Shown piece after piece: positions 45,689 through 57,274 of a stretch of 64,000 nucleotides of DNA. Under the pieces are notes generated by a model, which searched no databases, had not been told where the DNA came from, and worked only from the letters and a program-made list of their open reading frames with translations. Where the stretch lies: assembly GCA_020747015.1 (NCBI GenBank), contig JAGTJM010000014.1, positions 620,001 through 684,000 on the forward strand. The letters run 5' to 3'. A program made the position numbers and the translations under genes. This stretch comes from Pyrenochaeta sp. MPI-SDFR-AT-0127. Taxonomy: Eukaryota > Ascomycota > Dothideomycetes > Pleosporales > Cucurbitariaceae. Numbering within the stretch: the stretch's first letter is position 1; each line of letters opens with the position of its first letter.

Positions 45689-46669
45689 TCATGATTCAAA
45701 CTTGCGCTTCTCCCCACTCGCGGCGATGGCGAGGGCGTCAAGCCCGCCATATGATGAACCAGTAGCATAGCTGTGGGTCATGGAGAAAGCAGTGGGATCG
45801 GGGTATGGTGAGCGTTGGGCAAAGTCGAGAAAGGACTCGGTCGGTTGTACCGATGGAGCCAGGAATGACCCCGCAGGACTGACTGGCAGTGTAGGGTCAA
45901 CCATGGATAGTGCTGACAGAGACGGTATCGAAGACTGGAGCGGAGCCGGCTTGGGCCGCTTTGTAGGCTGTTTGGTCTTCTTTACGTCACGGTCTCCAGC
46001 TTTGGTGGCATTGCGGCCGCTCTGGTGTGTCCGGCGATGCTGCTCCATGTTGTCTTTGCGGGTGAAGGCCTTGTTGCATTCTGGGCAAAAGGCGTCCTTC
46101 TTGCCTGTGTGTTTCTTGGCGTGACGGGCAGCGTGGCCTGAGGTGGTAAAGTAATCGTTGCAGTGGAATTGCTTTGCCATTGGGCATGGGTAGCTGTTCT
46201 TCTTTGGGCGTGCACTGTTTGCTGCAGCTGCTGCTGCTGATGCGGCGTGGTCCTCTGGAACCTGTTGCGGGCTAAAGTACGCGGAATGCGACGCGCTCGC
46301 AGCGTGATATGGCAGCGCAGCCGAGGGCTGGGGGACGGGTGGATATGCGGAATTGAGGTCCTTGTGTTGTGGAAAGAAGCCCGACTGGGAGAAGACGGGA
46401 GAGTCCATGCCCTGGGTGGAGAGGCCTTCAAAGACAAAGTCTGGGGTGATTGGCGACGGGGTCTGCATGTTCGTGGAATCCGACGAGTCGCTGCGGACCA
46501 GGCGGGGGGTGGGTGGCGAGCCGATGGGAGACGAGGTGTAACTCGAGGTCCTAGATTGGAGGGAAGGAGTGATGGAGGGCAGGCGGACGAGTTGATGTGG
46601 CGGCTCCGGGCCGTCGTTTAGCAATGACACTCTGCGACCTGTCGAATTCTTGCCGGACAAGGCGTCCAT
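45689..46669 (-). CDS. C2H2 zinc-finger transcription factor (Nrg1/FlbC-like finger pair)
   Basis: Single exon of 326 residues from ATG 46669 (MDALSGKNSTG). Residues 1-165 are Ser/Pro/Thr-rich with a short alanine run (AASAAAAAANS). Two fingers follow: a first one with wide Cys spacing, C-x7-C-x12-H-x3-H (CPMAKQFHC...FTTSGHAARHAKKH), and a canonical second one, C-x2-C-x12-H-x3-H (CPECNKAFTRKDNMEQHRRTH). A basic segment (KKTKQPTKRPKP) after the fingers may be a nuclear localisation signal. FTTSGHAARH resembles fingers of yeast Nrg1 and Aspergillus FlbC, which act in carbon repression and conidiation, but I cannot assign orthology. The longer frame upstream of the ATG is CT-rich leader translated by chance. 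It sits in the largest gene-free part of the window, which suggests long regulatory DNA. Confidence 0.88.
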   Translation of the reverse strand: MDALSGKNSTGRRVSLLNDGPEPPHQLVRLPSITPSLQSRTSSYTSSPIGSPPTPRLVRSDSSDSTNMQTPSPITPDFVFEGLSTQGMDSPVFSQSGFFPQHKDLNSAYPPVPQPSAALPYHAASASHSAYFSPQQVPEDHAASAAAAAANSARPKKNSYPCPMAKQFHCNDYFTTSGHAARHAKKHTGKKDAFCPECNKAFTRKDNMEQHRRTHQSGRNATKAGDRDVKKTKQPTKRPKPAPLQSSIPSLSALSMVDPTLPVSPAGSFLAPSVQPTESFLDFAQRSPYPDPTAFSMTHSYATGSSYGGLDALAIAASGEKRKFES

Positions 46670-49600
46670 TTTGTACAAAACACGTGCCAGTGAAAGGAAT
46701 GCGACCAGTTTCGCAGGTGGGCAATGCGCAAGCACGTGAAAGAGAGCGAAAGCAGCAACGACAGAGGGAGCTGGAAGCGGCAGGGAAGAGCTTCTTATGC
46801 AAGTGAGCGGCTGCGGGAAGGGCGAGGCCGATAGCAGTAGGGTGGGCACGACGTAACAGAGAGTGCACGAATAAGGATGGATGGGTGAAGGAGGGGTGGG
46901 TGAGTGGGTGTGTGTGTCTGTATTTGAACTGTTTGTTTTGAGTGCGAGCTTACTGGAGCATGTGGGCAGGCAGCGCAGGATATGGTGACAGTTATAGTGG
47001 GCAGGAACGGACAACAGGGGACGCGCCCGCGAGAGTTAGTCTGGCGACGGGGCAAGGTTCTATGCGCCGGGATCAGGGTAATAATGAGATACCGATGCTA
47101 TCTGCAGATTCCCATCCTGCTGCAGTCGGCCCTAAGCGACTAGCACCAGGCTGCGTGCTCTGGCAGGGACCCCGGCGATCAGGCTTTTGCTACGAGTGCC
47201 GCAGACGCACGCCCCAAGATTGCGCTCCTGAAGCGAGTAAGCTCGGCATTGCAGGCCGCGAACAAGCTGGCAGGCAGCGGGAAGCTTCTGGCCTCGCAGA
47301 AGAGGGAGGGCCATGGAAGGTTGGTTGGGCCAAAAGCGAAAGAGAATGAGACGAGCAACCAGGCACGGCCAATGCTGAGCAGCGGAGTCATGCCGCCTAA
47401 TCAATGGCAGATCGCGATCACGATCGCGATGATTGTGGTATATTTCAAGGAACAAAGAACTTGGTCCTGCGACGGTCGGGCGCCCCATTGTAGCATAGCA
47501 GCAACAGGTGCCAGCTCACACGGACGACCGATTTTTGCAACGGGTATTATTCCGCGTCGCAGCAGCCACAGGGCAGCGAGACGACGGTCGCCTTGGTTGT
47601 ACCAAGGCCGTGGTCCCATGGTCGTAGTGGGCGCGCTGGAGAGTTTACAGGTGGGCTGTGAGACCGAGTGGAGGCTTTTTTCTGCTGCAGGCTGGCCAGG
47701 GATTTTTTTTTTCACCTTCGCATTCTGAGGCTGGCGCCCGGCTTGCTCTTGGCCCAACGCCGAGGGGCACAAACGTCTGGCGATGTCTGATGTAATGCTC
47801 ACATCAGGGTCTTTTACTCCAGTTTGTGGATCCCGGGCGTGCATGTCTGGCGCCAGGCCCAAGGCGGCTAGGCGGCGCAGTCGATATGGGGCACACATCG
47901 GCAGAAGTGGTGAGGATCGCACAACAGCAGGTCGGGCCGACGTCATTCTGTTGCCGTCGGTCGTTCTCAGCCACATTGCCCCCTTTGGGCCCAGGCCCCA
48001 GGCCCTCTGCCCTAGCCCTGGCCCTTCCACGCGGACTCGAAAACGGGCATCCGTTGCTGGCCCGCATCCCAGCGCCTGCCACACCATATCGGATTTTTAC
48101 ATTCCATCGACCTGATGTCTACATCCCAGTCGCTCCACTCGTCAGCCCACTTTTTGCGCTCTTCTTTCCCTTTTCCAAGTCTCCCCTTCCTGCTGTTGAC
48201 TCGTCACGTCGCTCTTGCCCTGATGCGCGGTTTTCCCCTTCCTCCTGCCGTCATATGCAGGGCTCTGCCTTCCGCACAAGATCAGTCCGCTGGCTGCTCG
48301 TCGCTCCTGCCCCGCCCGAATTAGGGGCTGCGGAGTCTCTCCCGGCGCCCTGCGCTCTTGCCTAAAACGGCAGCCCACGATCCCCGACCTTTCGTATCCC
48401 CCAAATCTTGAGAGGTTTGTCGACGCTCCGGTGGCGCCCAGCTTGCCGGTAGTCTGCTTGACCACCCGCTGTCTACTCTGGCACCTTGGTCGGTTCTGCA
48501 ACCGCCTGCAACGTCCTCGTGGCTGCTTGAACACTCCGAGCCCACGCGCCTTATCTGAAAGCCGGGTCACCGGCAGGACAGCCCAAAATAAAACATAGAC
48601 TCGAGTCGTCAAAGAAGCAAATTCTAATCTGCTGGCTGTTTCGGGCCCCACGCTGAAACATGCTTTGGGCGTCTCGTTCAAGACACACTCTTTTCTTCTT
48701 CTGGAATGGTCCACAAAATCAGCCCACCCAACGCCCTGCACCTTGCTACCGCTGCCCCACCGAGCACACAGTCCACAGAAACACGTCAGGCTGTGCCGCC
48801 TCGCATAACGCTGCCGCCCATCATTTCATCTCTCCCGCCGATATGGTAACATCGAAGATCAATACAGCAGCACACCAATTGGTCGCTGCCGAACAAGGCT
48901 GAGGCTCTGCATCCCCCACGTAAATCCTGGGACATGCTCGCAAAAACGACTCCCAACAATGGCATCTCGGACCCAAGCTTGCCAATAAACGCTACAAGTT
49001 TTGCAGTTCCTGTGCCCCCAGCCAGCCTCGGTCCTCCCCTGTCGTGTTCCCAGAAGCAGCGCCTAGTTGCAAGCGGACAGAATTCCCGCGCAACAACTCG
49101 TTCCATTTTTTCCTCATCGACTTCTCAACCTCTGCGGCTTCAACTCCGGCTGCAAAATCCAAATCTTACATCATGTGCCATCTGCACTTGGCAACGCTCC
49201 GCCATTACATGGAAGTTAAATCGCCGTTGTTGTAAACGGTCTACCTCGCCGCATCGAATGAGAGAGGCTGGCCTGTCTCCGCTGCCCATATCCAACAAAG
49301 CCGGCGCTACTACACCAAAAGCTGTCAGATAATCGTCGCGCCCTGCAACAAGCTATTGGTCAAGCCACACCACCTCGCATACCTGATCACTAAGCTACTC
49401 CCAAGTACCCCAGTCTACAAAGAATTTATCTCAAGAACACAAATCCGATATGCATGGTGACACGGCGAAGAAGGATTTTCCATTGCGCTCCAGTGACGTT
49501 ATAGTCTCCACTGATCTCCAGTCTACTCAGGAGATACCGCTTCGCCATCGCATGTCCGCTCGATGCCTAGGCACGAATGCCGGAAGGCTGGACCATTGCG

Positions 49601-52600
49601 CGTCCAATCTCCCCTCTTGATCAACAAGCTTTTCAAAATATTCCTTGTATAGATGGCTAAAGGTGGACTATTGACACTAGCCTACCCATACCGTACCCTC
49701 AGGCATCCCAGCTGCAAGACACCGTTTATCTCATGTGGAGAAAGACTTGGTCTTTTGGAGATCTGTTCCTGCCCAATGGCCAACGCCCAATGGGCCCAAT
49801 CTCCGCAATGGCTCACCAACCTGCAACACCCTGGAATTACTGGTGCGGCGTCAAAGGCCCTCGCGAAAGAGGGCCTAATGGACACTTAGCAAATCATTGT
49901 TCACTCCAATCATAGCACTGGAACGCCGTGCCCTGCGTTTGCGCACCTAAGGGACCGTAGCCACAACATGCAATTCGTCAAGCTCCATGTGCTTAAACTA
50001 GACAAGTTTTGCCCCTCATATTTACTAAATCGCAATCACTCCATACATGTACGTCACTATGAGGGCTGGGCTTAGCGAACTGGGGTCATCCGGCAACTTT
50101 CGGATAGTGTGAACCCCTGTTGTCAATCCAGCATGAGACTGCGGAACCAAGTTGCCGCTGGGATCCTCACCGTTTACACTCTCCGTTACATAGACGTCAT
50201 ACGTTGAGAGTTTTTATTAGACTTTTTTGCAGCCAGGGGCCCTACACTCAGTCCCAACAACCTCTTGGATCTAGTTATCCCCAACAATCAAGTGCTTCAT
50301 GGCTTACGTTTTTAATCTTAAGCTTGTGGTTTTTAACTTTCGGTTTTCCAGAGGCACCCTTGCGCCATCGAATCCCTGACCCAACCCCTCATTGTGTGTA
50401 GCGGAACCGGGGGTCAACATCCGATTGCGTCGCATCAAATGCTCCTTGGCTGGCTTTGCAAACCGACATGCGGAGGCTGACCGTTTGATGCGAGCCCTCG
50501 AACCGAGCGCCAAAAGAGCCGACTGAGTTCGCTCCCGTTTCCCCACCCGCTACCGGTCTGTACGAGCGATCCACGTGGAGCCTAGTCAGCTTTACCCTTC
50601 CTTTCTCCCTACCAAACAACATTTATGACCTCCCGTGTGATGATATTGCGCCGGCTCGCTTAACCATCAGAAGCAAAACTGTGGCTTTCTGCATCTTTGC
50701 TTCGCAGCTGAGAAAATCATGTTTGTTCGGGACAAGTTTCCAGCTAGTTATGCGCCCCACATGCAGTTTCCTTGCCGAGCGGCTGCATTTTCTTGTGGTG
50801 TGTTTTGTCGAGCAACAGATCCTGTACCCGTCCATACAGTCGGATTACCAAAAGGAGCTTTTCTCCGAGTAGCTTCAACGGCTGCATTTCTTGATGTTGG
50901 ATGTGAGACCAGGATCTGGGCAATCTCTCACCCAGCCTCGTCAGGCAGCTATTGTTGCGACATCAAGCGTCCTTCATGCAGGCAGAATCTCATTTTGCTA
51001 CCGTAGCTTTAAGCAGCGGCAACGTGCAGCGGTGGAAACTTAATACACTGCCACAATGTGAGTAATTTCACGTTGCGGTAACTGCAACACTTTTGTGCCG
51101 TTGTTCTAGACTTCTACAGAGCATTTCGAAAGGGCTACGAGCAACTATTATTCTGTCTTACTGGACCTAGTGGGAGTGTCATCGCTCTCAAACCTTGAAC
51201 TAATATTACAGGCCTCAGCAGCAGGTCAACAAGGATTGGAAGCAATGATTCCCCTTGAGGGAATGTTTTCCAGCAATTCGAGAGACCGAGCCGTTGGGTA
51301 TGACGGTTGACTAGACCCTTTTTTGAGATTTCCCCAACATACTCTATGCTGAGTGAGACGTGTACTGGCTACCAGACCGTATCAACCTGAAAGGCATCTG
51401 GTCAAGGATATCCCTAGCGGGGATGCGATCCGATATTGGTAGATCTTCGACTACAAGGATCTCTTACCACACTCACGCTGCGCTCTAGCAATTTCAGCTC
51501 GAACAAAAGCAATAGATCAGAGTCCTGGCGAGCCCAGCCAGACAGCACGTGCACTTTCGCACCTCATTCCGCATGGAGCTTTCTACCGCGCTCCAGCTTT
51601 CCCTTCTGGCTCCGTTGCAACACAAGTATGGCTTTTATTTTTGCCGCTCACAAACACTCCGGTTCAGCAGAGTGGCCCGGAAGGAAGTTCCAGTCGTAGT
51701 GGCTTGACACTCCTCAGTCCTGAGCGCGCCCAAAAGGCAAACATCAAGGTAGCTCCCGCTTGATCTCCAACGTGCAGTAGCGCTCCGGGAAATATTGGCA
51801 CAGCTATGGAGTCCCTAGTCTTAATTACTAAAGAAGGCATATTCCACCATGACCGCCACATTCTCTTGCTATTCCCGTGCTTTAAGCAGCGGGTGGTGGC
51901 GGCTTCTCAAGGTAATTACACCTCCATCTGTCCCGTCGAGGTGGAGAAACGCATGAACTCAGGGGAAAGCGGGGAGTCTGGGAGCGTTCAGGGAGTTTGA
52001 TTGCCCCCCTTCTTCTTGACTCATGAACTATGAAGGTTCTAATCTCCTTGTTGTCTGATGCAGCCTTGTCTCTGACCAGGATACTGTTACCTTGCCATCG
52101 GATCTCATCAGCTAGGAGAACCCCGCAAGGCATGGAATTGACCACTGCAGAAAAGACTGCCATAGGAACCTATCAACCTAGTCATGTTCGATTACGCTTC
52201 TATCAATGTCCCTTTGCAGCAGGAGGTATGCCTCCGAGCCTCCGAGCCTCCACGACTCTCCCCGGGAATTCCAATATACTATTGAAAAGGGACATTGTCG
52301 GAGCCTGAAAGTATATTGCTTACAGCCCAGCTTTCGTCGGGGTATCCCTCAGCAGATGATCGTCGCTAGAAAGGACCGAGCGATTTATTCGGCCCATCAG
52401 CAGTGCTCGATACTCAAATCATCCATCGCGGTCCGAATGGTATACAATGTGTCCAATGTATCCTTCTTGTCTTGGGCAAAGGCATCATGCAAGCGCCAGC
52501 GATTGACAAACCTACAATCAAAAGAGCATAGTGGAATGACTACCATCGTGCAATGTCCACTGTGGCATGGAAGGTTTACAAGCAGTAAACTCACACAGCT

Positions 52601-55600
52601 TTACCTCTCAGCACAAGAAGTTCAAGCACGCTGTGCAGCAATGCCAGAATAACTATCCACGTGCTGTCTTGGACAAATTGATAAGGGAGAAGTGTAAAAG
52701 ATTTCTCTCAAGCGGCCAGTATCGTCTCCTTCCTTCCCAACTCAATACAATGCATCCCTGAGAGACTAAAGCTCTCAACAGACGCATGCTGATAATTCCC
52801 CCTATTTGATTTATTCTAAGCCTTCCCCTCTGGACCGGATGCGCATCTGTCGAGCAAGACAAAGAGACAACATTCAACTCGCCACTAGCTCATTCTTCGC
52901 TTAGCATGAATACAGGGCAACTAACTGCACCTCACGCGTAGTGGAGTCCCTGACCCAAACTCCTCCCACCAAGCATTACGGCGCACCTCCCTGAACCACA
53001 GCCAAATCGCCCATCGGGTACGGGACCCAGATGTTGGCAAAGGAAAACAAAATGCTCTACACAAGCGCGATGCACGCACGGTACGGAATCATTTCCGCCT
53101 CTGCCACAGCACTAGATATCTGGCGCCTCAACGAACACACTGCCCGAGTAGTTCTTCCCGTTCTCTCGCTAGGCGTCCATCGTGTGACCCAGCCCGGTGG
53201 ATTGCGGCTAAGTTGACGACGGGAACTAGAAGTTCATGAATCATTGTCGCACCGTGCTTCGCAAGCCGAATGGTTCGCGAAAAGGATACTACTTGTGCGA
53301 TAGCGCTGGCCGGTGACGCCGGCATTGCCATTGACACGACGCCTTGAGCATAGCTGGCTCTTGCAATGTCTGGTAGGTTTAAACGGAGGGCGCCCTTTTG
53401 CGTAACAGGGTGCGCGCCTTTTTTTCGAGGTCTGTATCCAATAAGGCTTGATGGAGAGCGGCCTTGTCAGCAGCAATATTGGGCACACGCGAAGTTAGTG
53501 GCTTGCAGACCCGTAAGGTCCGCGGAGGCTGTTCTGGGCGCAGGGTTCAATCTAGAAACCCAGTTATAAACTCTTTTCACGCGTAGTACTGTGGCTTCGT
53601 ATGCGTCGGAAAGCAAGCGTCTAGTTGTCTTCTCAGGGGTCCGGAGGGGTAAAGGGAAGAGATCCTACTCGCTCCCAGGTGTATGCAGGACAGGAAATAG
53701 AATTCCGAAGAGCAACTGATTCATCAGCGCCATTTTCACATACTACGTCAAAACACCCAACAAACACAATGCAGACTACTGCTTATCACTCTCATCCCCT
53801 GAAGCAGCATATCAGAGCTCCAATCGGACTTTCTTTTTCTCCCACGTGGTCAACTGCATCGAAACTCTACATGAGCATTCATCCCAAGTATATTTCTCTA
53901 CACACAATTTCAGGAAGCAACACTTCAAAGGAAAGGATAGCATTGATAATAGCATCAAGAATAGCACCAAGAGTCTCCAAATCCCTATTAATTCGATCCA
54001 TAAAGCATATAAACTACTCACCATTAACACCATACCTCTGCCAACCAACCCCCTACCTCGCTTTGAAATGTTATCCCTGCTCTCCAATCCGGAGCGTGTG
54101 CTAACAGTGAAACATCGTACCACGATGACTATGTCGCATACTCAGACAAGTTTGTGTAGCAAGTGAAGCAGACTTACATGTATGTCTCGGTGTAGAATTA
54201 GTATGGCAAGCAACGCTACATTGCATCCTCTACGACACATCTCTTGTTTGTTGTCCTATGCGACGAAGTGGACAAGTGACAAAGGGGGGTATCTTAACCC
54301 CTGCAAAAAAGCGGCGCATAAAACCTACTGGGTAGGGTACTCAGGGAGGTGGTATACATGTGTCAAAAGGTTGGTTGCAATGCATGTGAAATGTAGCGAA
54401 TATGTCTTCTAAATGTCCTGCGTCGTGCCGAGAGTTATACCTGGGCCCAACTGGATTTGCATGCCATTGCGAACATCACTACAACCAGTCCTCCTCTGCC
54501 TTTTCGGTGCAACGAGAGGGCAAGTATAAACGGCGCTGTTATTAATACACAACGAGCTTCACCTGTGGATAGGGCCATCGGGATTGAGCATATCGTTGTA
54601 ATCTTCACGTTTGACGTGGGCATATCTTTATAGCGCACTGTACTGCACATCTTTTACGTGGAGAGTCGGTGAAACAAGCTCGACTTATGTAAAATTTGTA
54701 AATACCTTGTACCTTTCGCAGAGAAATTGAATTGCGATGTAGCGCTTTATTTCCACCCGTCCAACTTACCAGCATCGCTCTGTGAAAAGACATTTCCAGG
54801 CACATTTGTGTGTCAAGTCTTCGAGACTGTTGGTGACACATTCTTTCCCGAAATAAAAATAAACACAAGGACATGACATACATACAGGAGAGTGACTTCA
54901 GCACACAAGCAAAAGGGTACTAAATCCGTAATGCATCAATAATAAACGGATAAGGAACTGAAAGCTAACCCTTTTCTCAAACAGAGTCCTAAAACGTAGG
55001 GTAGAGTTTGAGAAGAGTAACAGCTAATTCGAGAGAGTGACTGGTAAAGCTACTAAGAACGTACATTTTTCCTTACATAAAGCTGTATGCACACTTTTTC
55101 CCCCATCAGATTTCAGCCAGAAATTTATACAGGTGTGTATATATGTAGAAGTGTCACAGTTTCAGAGAGCTGAAGTATTGCATGTAAACGCTCCAGATAA
55201 GTTATACAGCAAAGTCCATTCTCACCAAGGGATGATCACTATTGCAAAGAGTCTTGAATGAGCTTACTGGATTGCGAGCGTACCACAATTGATCATCATC
55301 CTTTGTTGTACTTCAAAGCTTCCGATAGAATGCACATCAAAGAGCTTTTGGAGATATCATCTGCGTTACGAGTTGAAGTAAATTTTTGTTTCATCTATAC
55401 TGTGATGCGATGAAGAAGTCATCAGCCGCCGGATCGTTTGAAGAACCCGGTTCGATACAACCAGTATATCTCCTTTTGTATACTCTCAATAGATAGTCAT
55501 AACACCGCATTTGCCACCTCAATTCCAACATCATATCGCTTGCATTTTATTCAATGGGACCACAGTACATCATCTTAGTCCATGAGCATGATCGAATTCT

Positions 55601-55852
55601 GTCGAGAAAACAAGCATTACAAGAGGGATTTTAGAAGATTAAATTATGGCAGTCTTGATAACACCACAGGGCGAGGGCTTGCAAAGCATCCTCAGGTACA
55701 GTCATCGTCGCTCGCAAATGCTTTGTGGAGCCAATGTAGGTCGATTAAGTGCAACGTAGTAGACCATAAGCTATGCCCAGTGTGCAGGAACCGAAAAGCC
55801 AAACCAAGTTTTCCAAACAGACCCAGGGTATCCGAAGAAAATGGATGCGTGT
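46670..55852. other. Gene-free stretch, about 9.2 kb, upstream of the C2H2 regulator
   Basis: This is the longest gap in the window, between the start of the C2H2 gene (-) and the stop of protein kinase C (-). The first ~300 bp are GA-rich on the + strand, that is CT-rich in the direction of the C2H2 gene, as expected for its leader. About 47.8-49.3 kb is GC-richer and includes a CT-rich tract on the + strand at about 48123-48250. From about 53.6 to 55.8 kb the DNA is more AT-rich, the last part being PKC 3' flank. Open frames reach 228 codons (47401-48087, -) but overlap other equally long frames and have no recognisable motif. A short tandem of CCTCCGAG lies at about 52230-52250. No transposase, reverse transcriptase, tRNA or rRNA was recognised. 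Confidence 0.45.
48123..48250 (+). promoter_or_regulatory. Orphan CT-rich promoter-like tract
   Basis: A pyrimidine-rich stretch on the + strand (for example CTCTTCTTTCCCTTTTCC and CTCCCCTTCCTGC), similar to the tract before the carrier start (8189-8262) and before the serine hydrolase (17791-17880). No credible coding frame follows. It could mark a non-coding transcript running away from the C2H2 gene, or it may simply be composition. Low confidence. Confidence 0.25.
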
Positions 55853-57242
55853 TCAATTAAAATCGGCTGAGTACGAAAAACCGCGGAACTCTTCCTGCAT
55901 TGCTTGCGAAAGTACGGACTGCACAGGCGTAAGGACCGGTGTCACGCTTGTGAATTCCGTATCGAAATTGCTTGTGTCCGTTGGGCTCGTGATCTGTGGG
56001 ATGAAAGGCGCTGGGACCCTCTTGTGGTAAATGTCATCCCAATTGATATTCCTAAAGAAAGCGTGGGACATGATCTCCTGCGCATCGGTCGGCCCAGACC
56101 CAAGTCGCATCTCGGGTTCACGAGTGAGCAATTTCTGGAGGATGGAGACGGAATCGCGAGGCATATGGATGGGGTAGAGGGGCTCGTCAGCGAGGATGGC
56201 GTCGTAGATTTCGTCCTCGTCTTCACCACGGAACGGTGACTGCTGGAGAAGCATTTGGTAGATGAGGACGCCAAATGCCCACCAATCGACAGCACGGCCG
56301 TACTTCTTGTCCAAAAGAATCTGTTGATAACGCGTCAGTTGCTGAATCAGTCTAAAACTATCATCTCACTCACCTCTGGCGCCATGAATTCGGGTGTACC
56401 ACAGAAGGTACTTGTGGTAGATCCATACCACATCTCTTCTTTACATAAACCATAATCTGCAATCTTAATATGTCCATCCAGAGTGAGGAGAATGTTATCT
56501 AGCTTCAAATCTCGATAGATGACACCATTCTCATGGAAGTACTTCAAAGCAAGGCAGACCTCCGCCGCGTAAAATCTAATACGATGTTAGTCACTTGCAA
56601 ATCAAAAGACGAACTATACGTACTGAGCGCGCTTAGTGCCGAATTGGCCTCTCTGGATATGCAACATCAGATCACCACCACTGATGTACTCCATAACAAA
56701 GTACACACGAGTTTCGGTCTGGAAACAAGCATGTAGATTCAACAGGAATGGATGTCTTTCCTTGTTCGCGATCAAGAATACTCGCTTCTCAGAACGCGTG
56801 CTCTCCACTTCGTCATTCTCGATGATGAATTCTTTCTTCAAGACTTTGATGGCGTACAGCTGCTTAGTGCTTTTTGTCTCAGCCAACATGACCTTTCCAA
56901 AATTACCCTTGCCGAGAACTGCCAGGAAGTTGAAATGATCTAGGCCTATCCTCTTCCCTGTGCCTTGAGTGTTTGCTGGAGGCGTAATCTTATTTTCTGG
57001 GTTTTTGGTCGCGGCAGATGGAGGCTGAGCCTGGCTTGGTGGAGGCACCGTTTGTTTCGCTGGTGTCGGTTGAGGGGGTGCTTGTGACTCGTGCGAAGGC
57101 TGGGCCTGTGGTGGTGGCTGTGGAAGAGGATAAGACGATTTTTGCGGATACGTTGGTATGGACGCTGGCTGCTGGTGGCTTGGTGGATAGCTTGGAATGT
57201 TGGCATACGCTCCAGGATCATAAGTAGATTGCTGTGGTGCTG

Positions 57243-57274
<32 letters not shown>

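Noticed and set aside
47401..48741. Overlapping frames of 179-228 codons on both strands
   Set aside because: They overlap each other, lack motifs and lie in GC-rich DNA where stops are rare by chance.
56374..56575. Loss of the kinase DFG motif in PKC (ADYG present)
   Set aside because: DYG is a known feature of fungal Pkc1-type kinases, so it is not a sign of a dead kinase.
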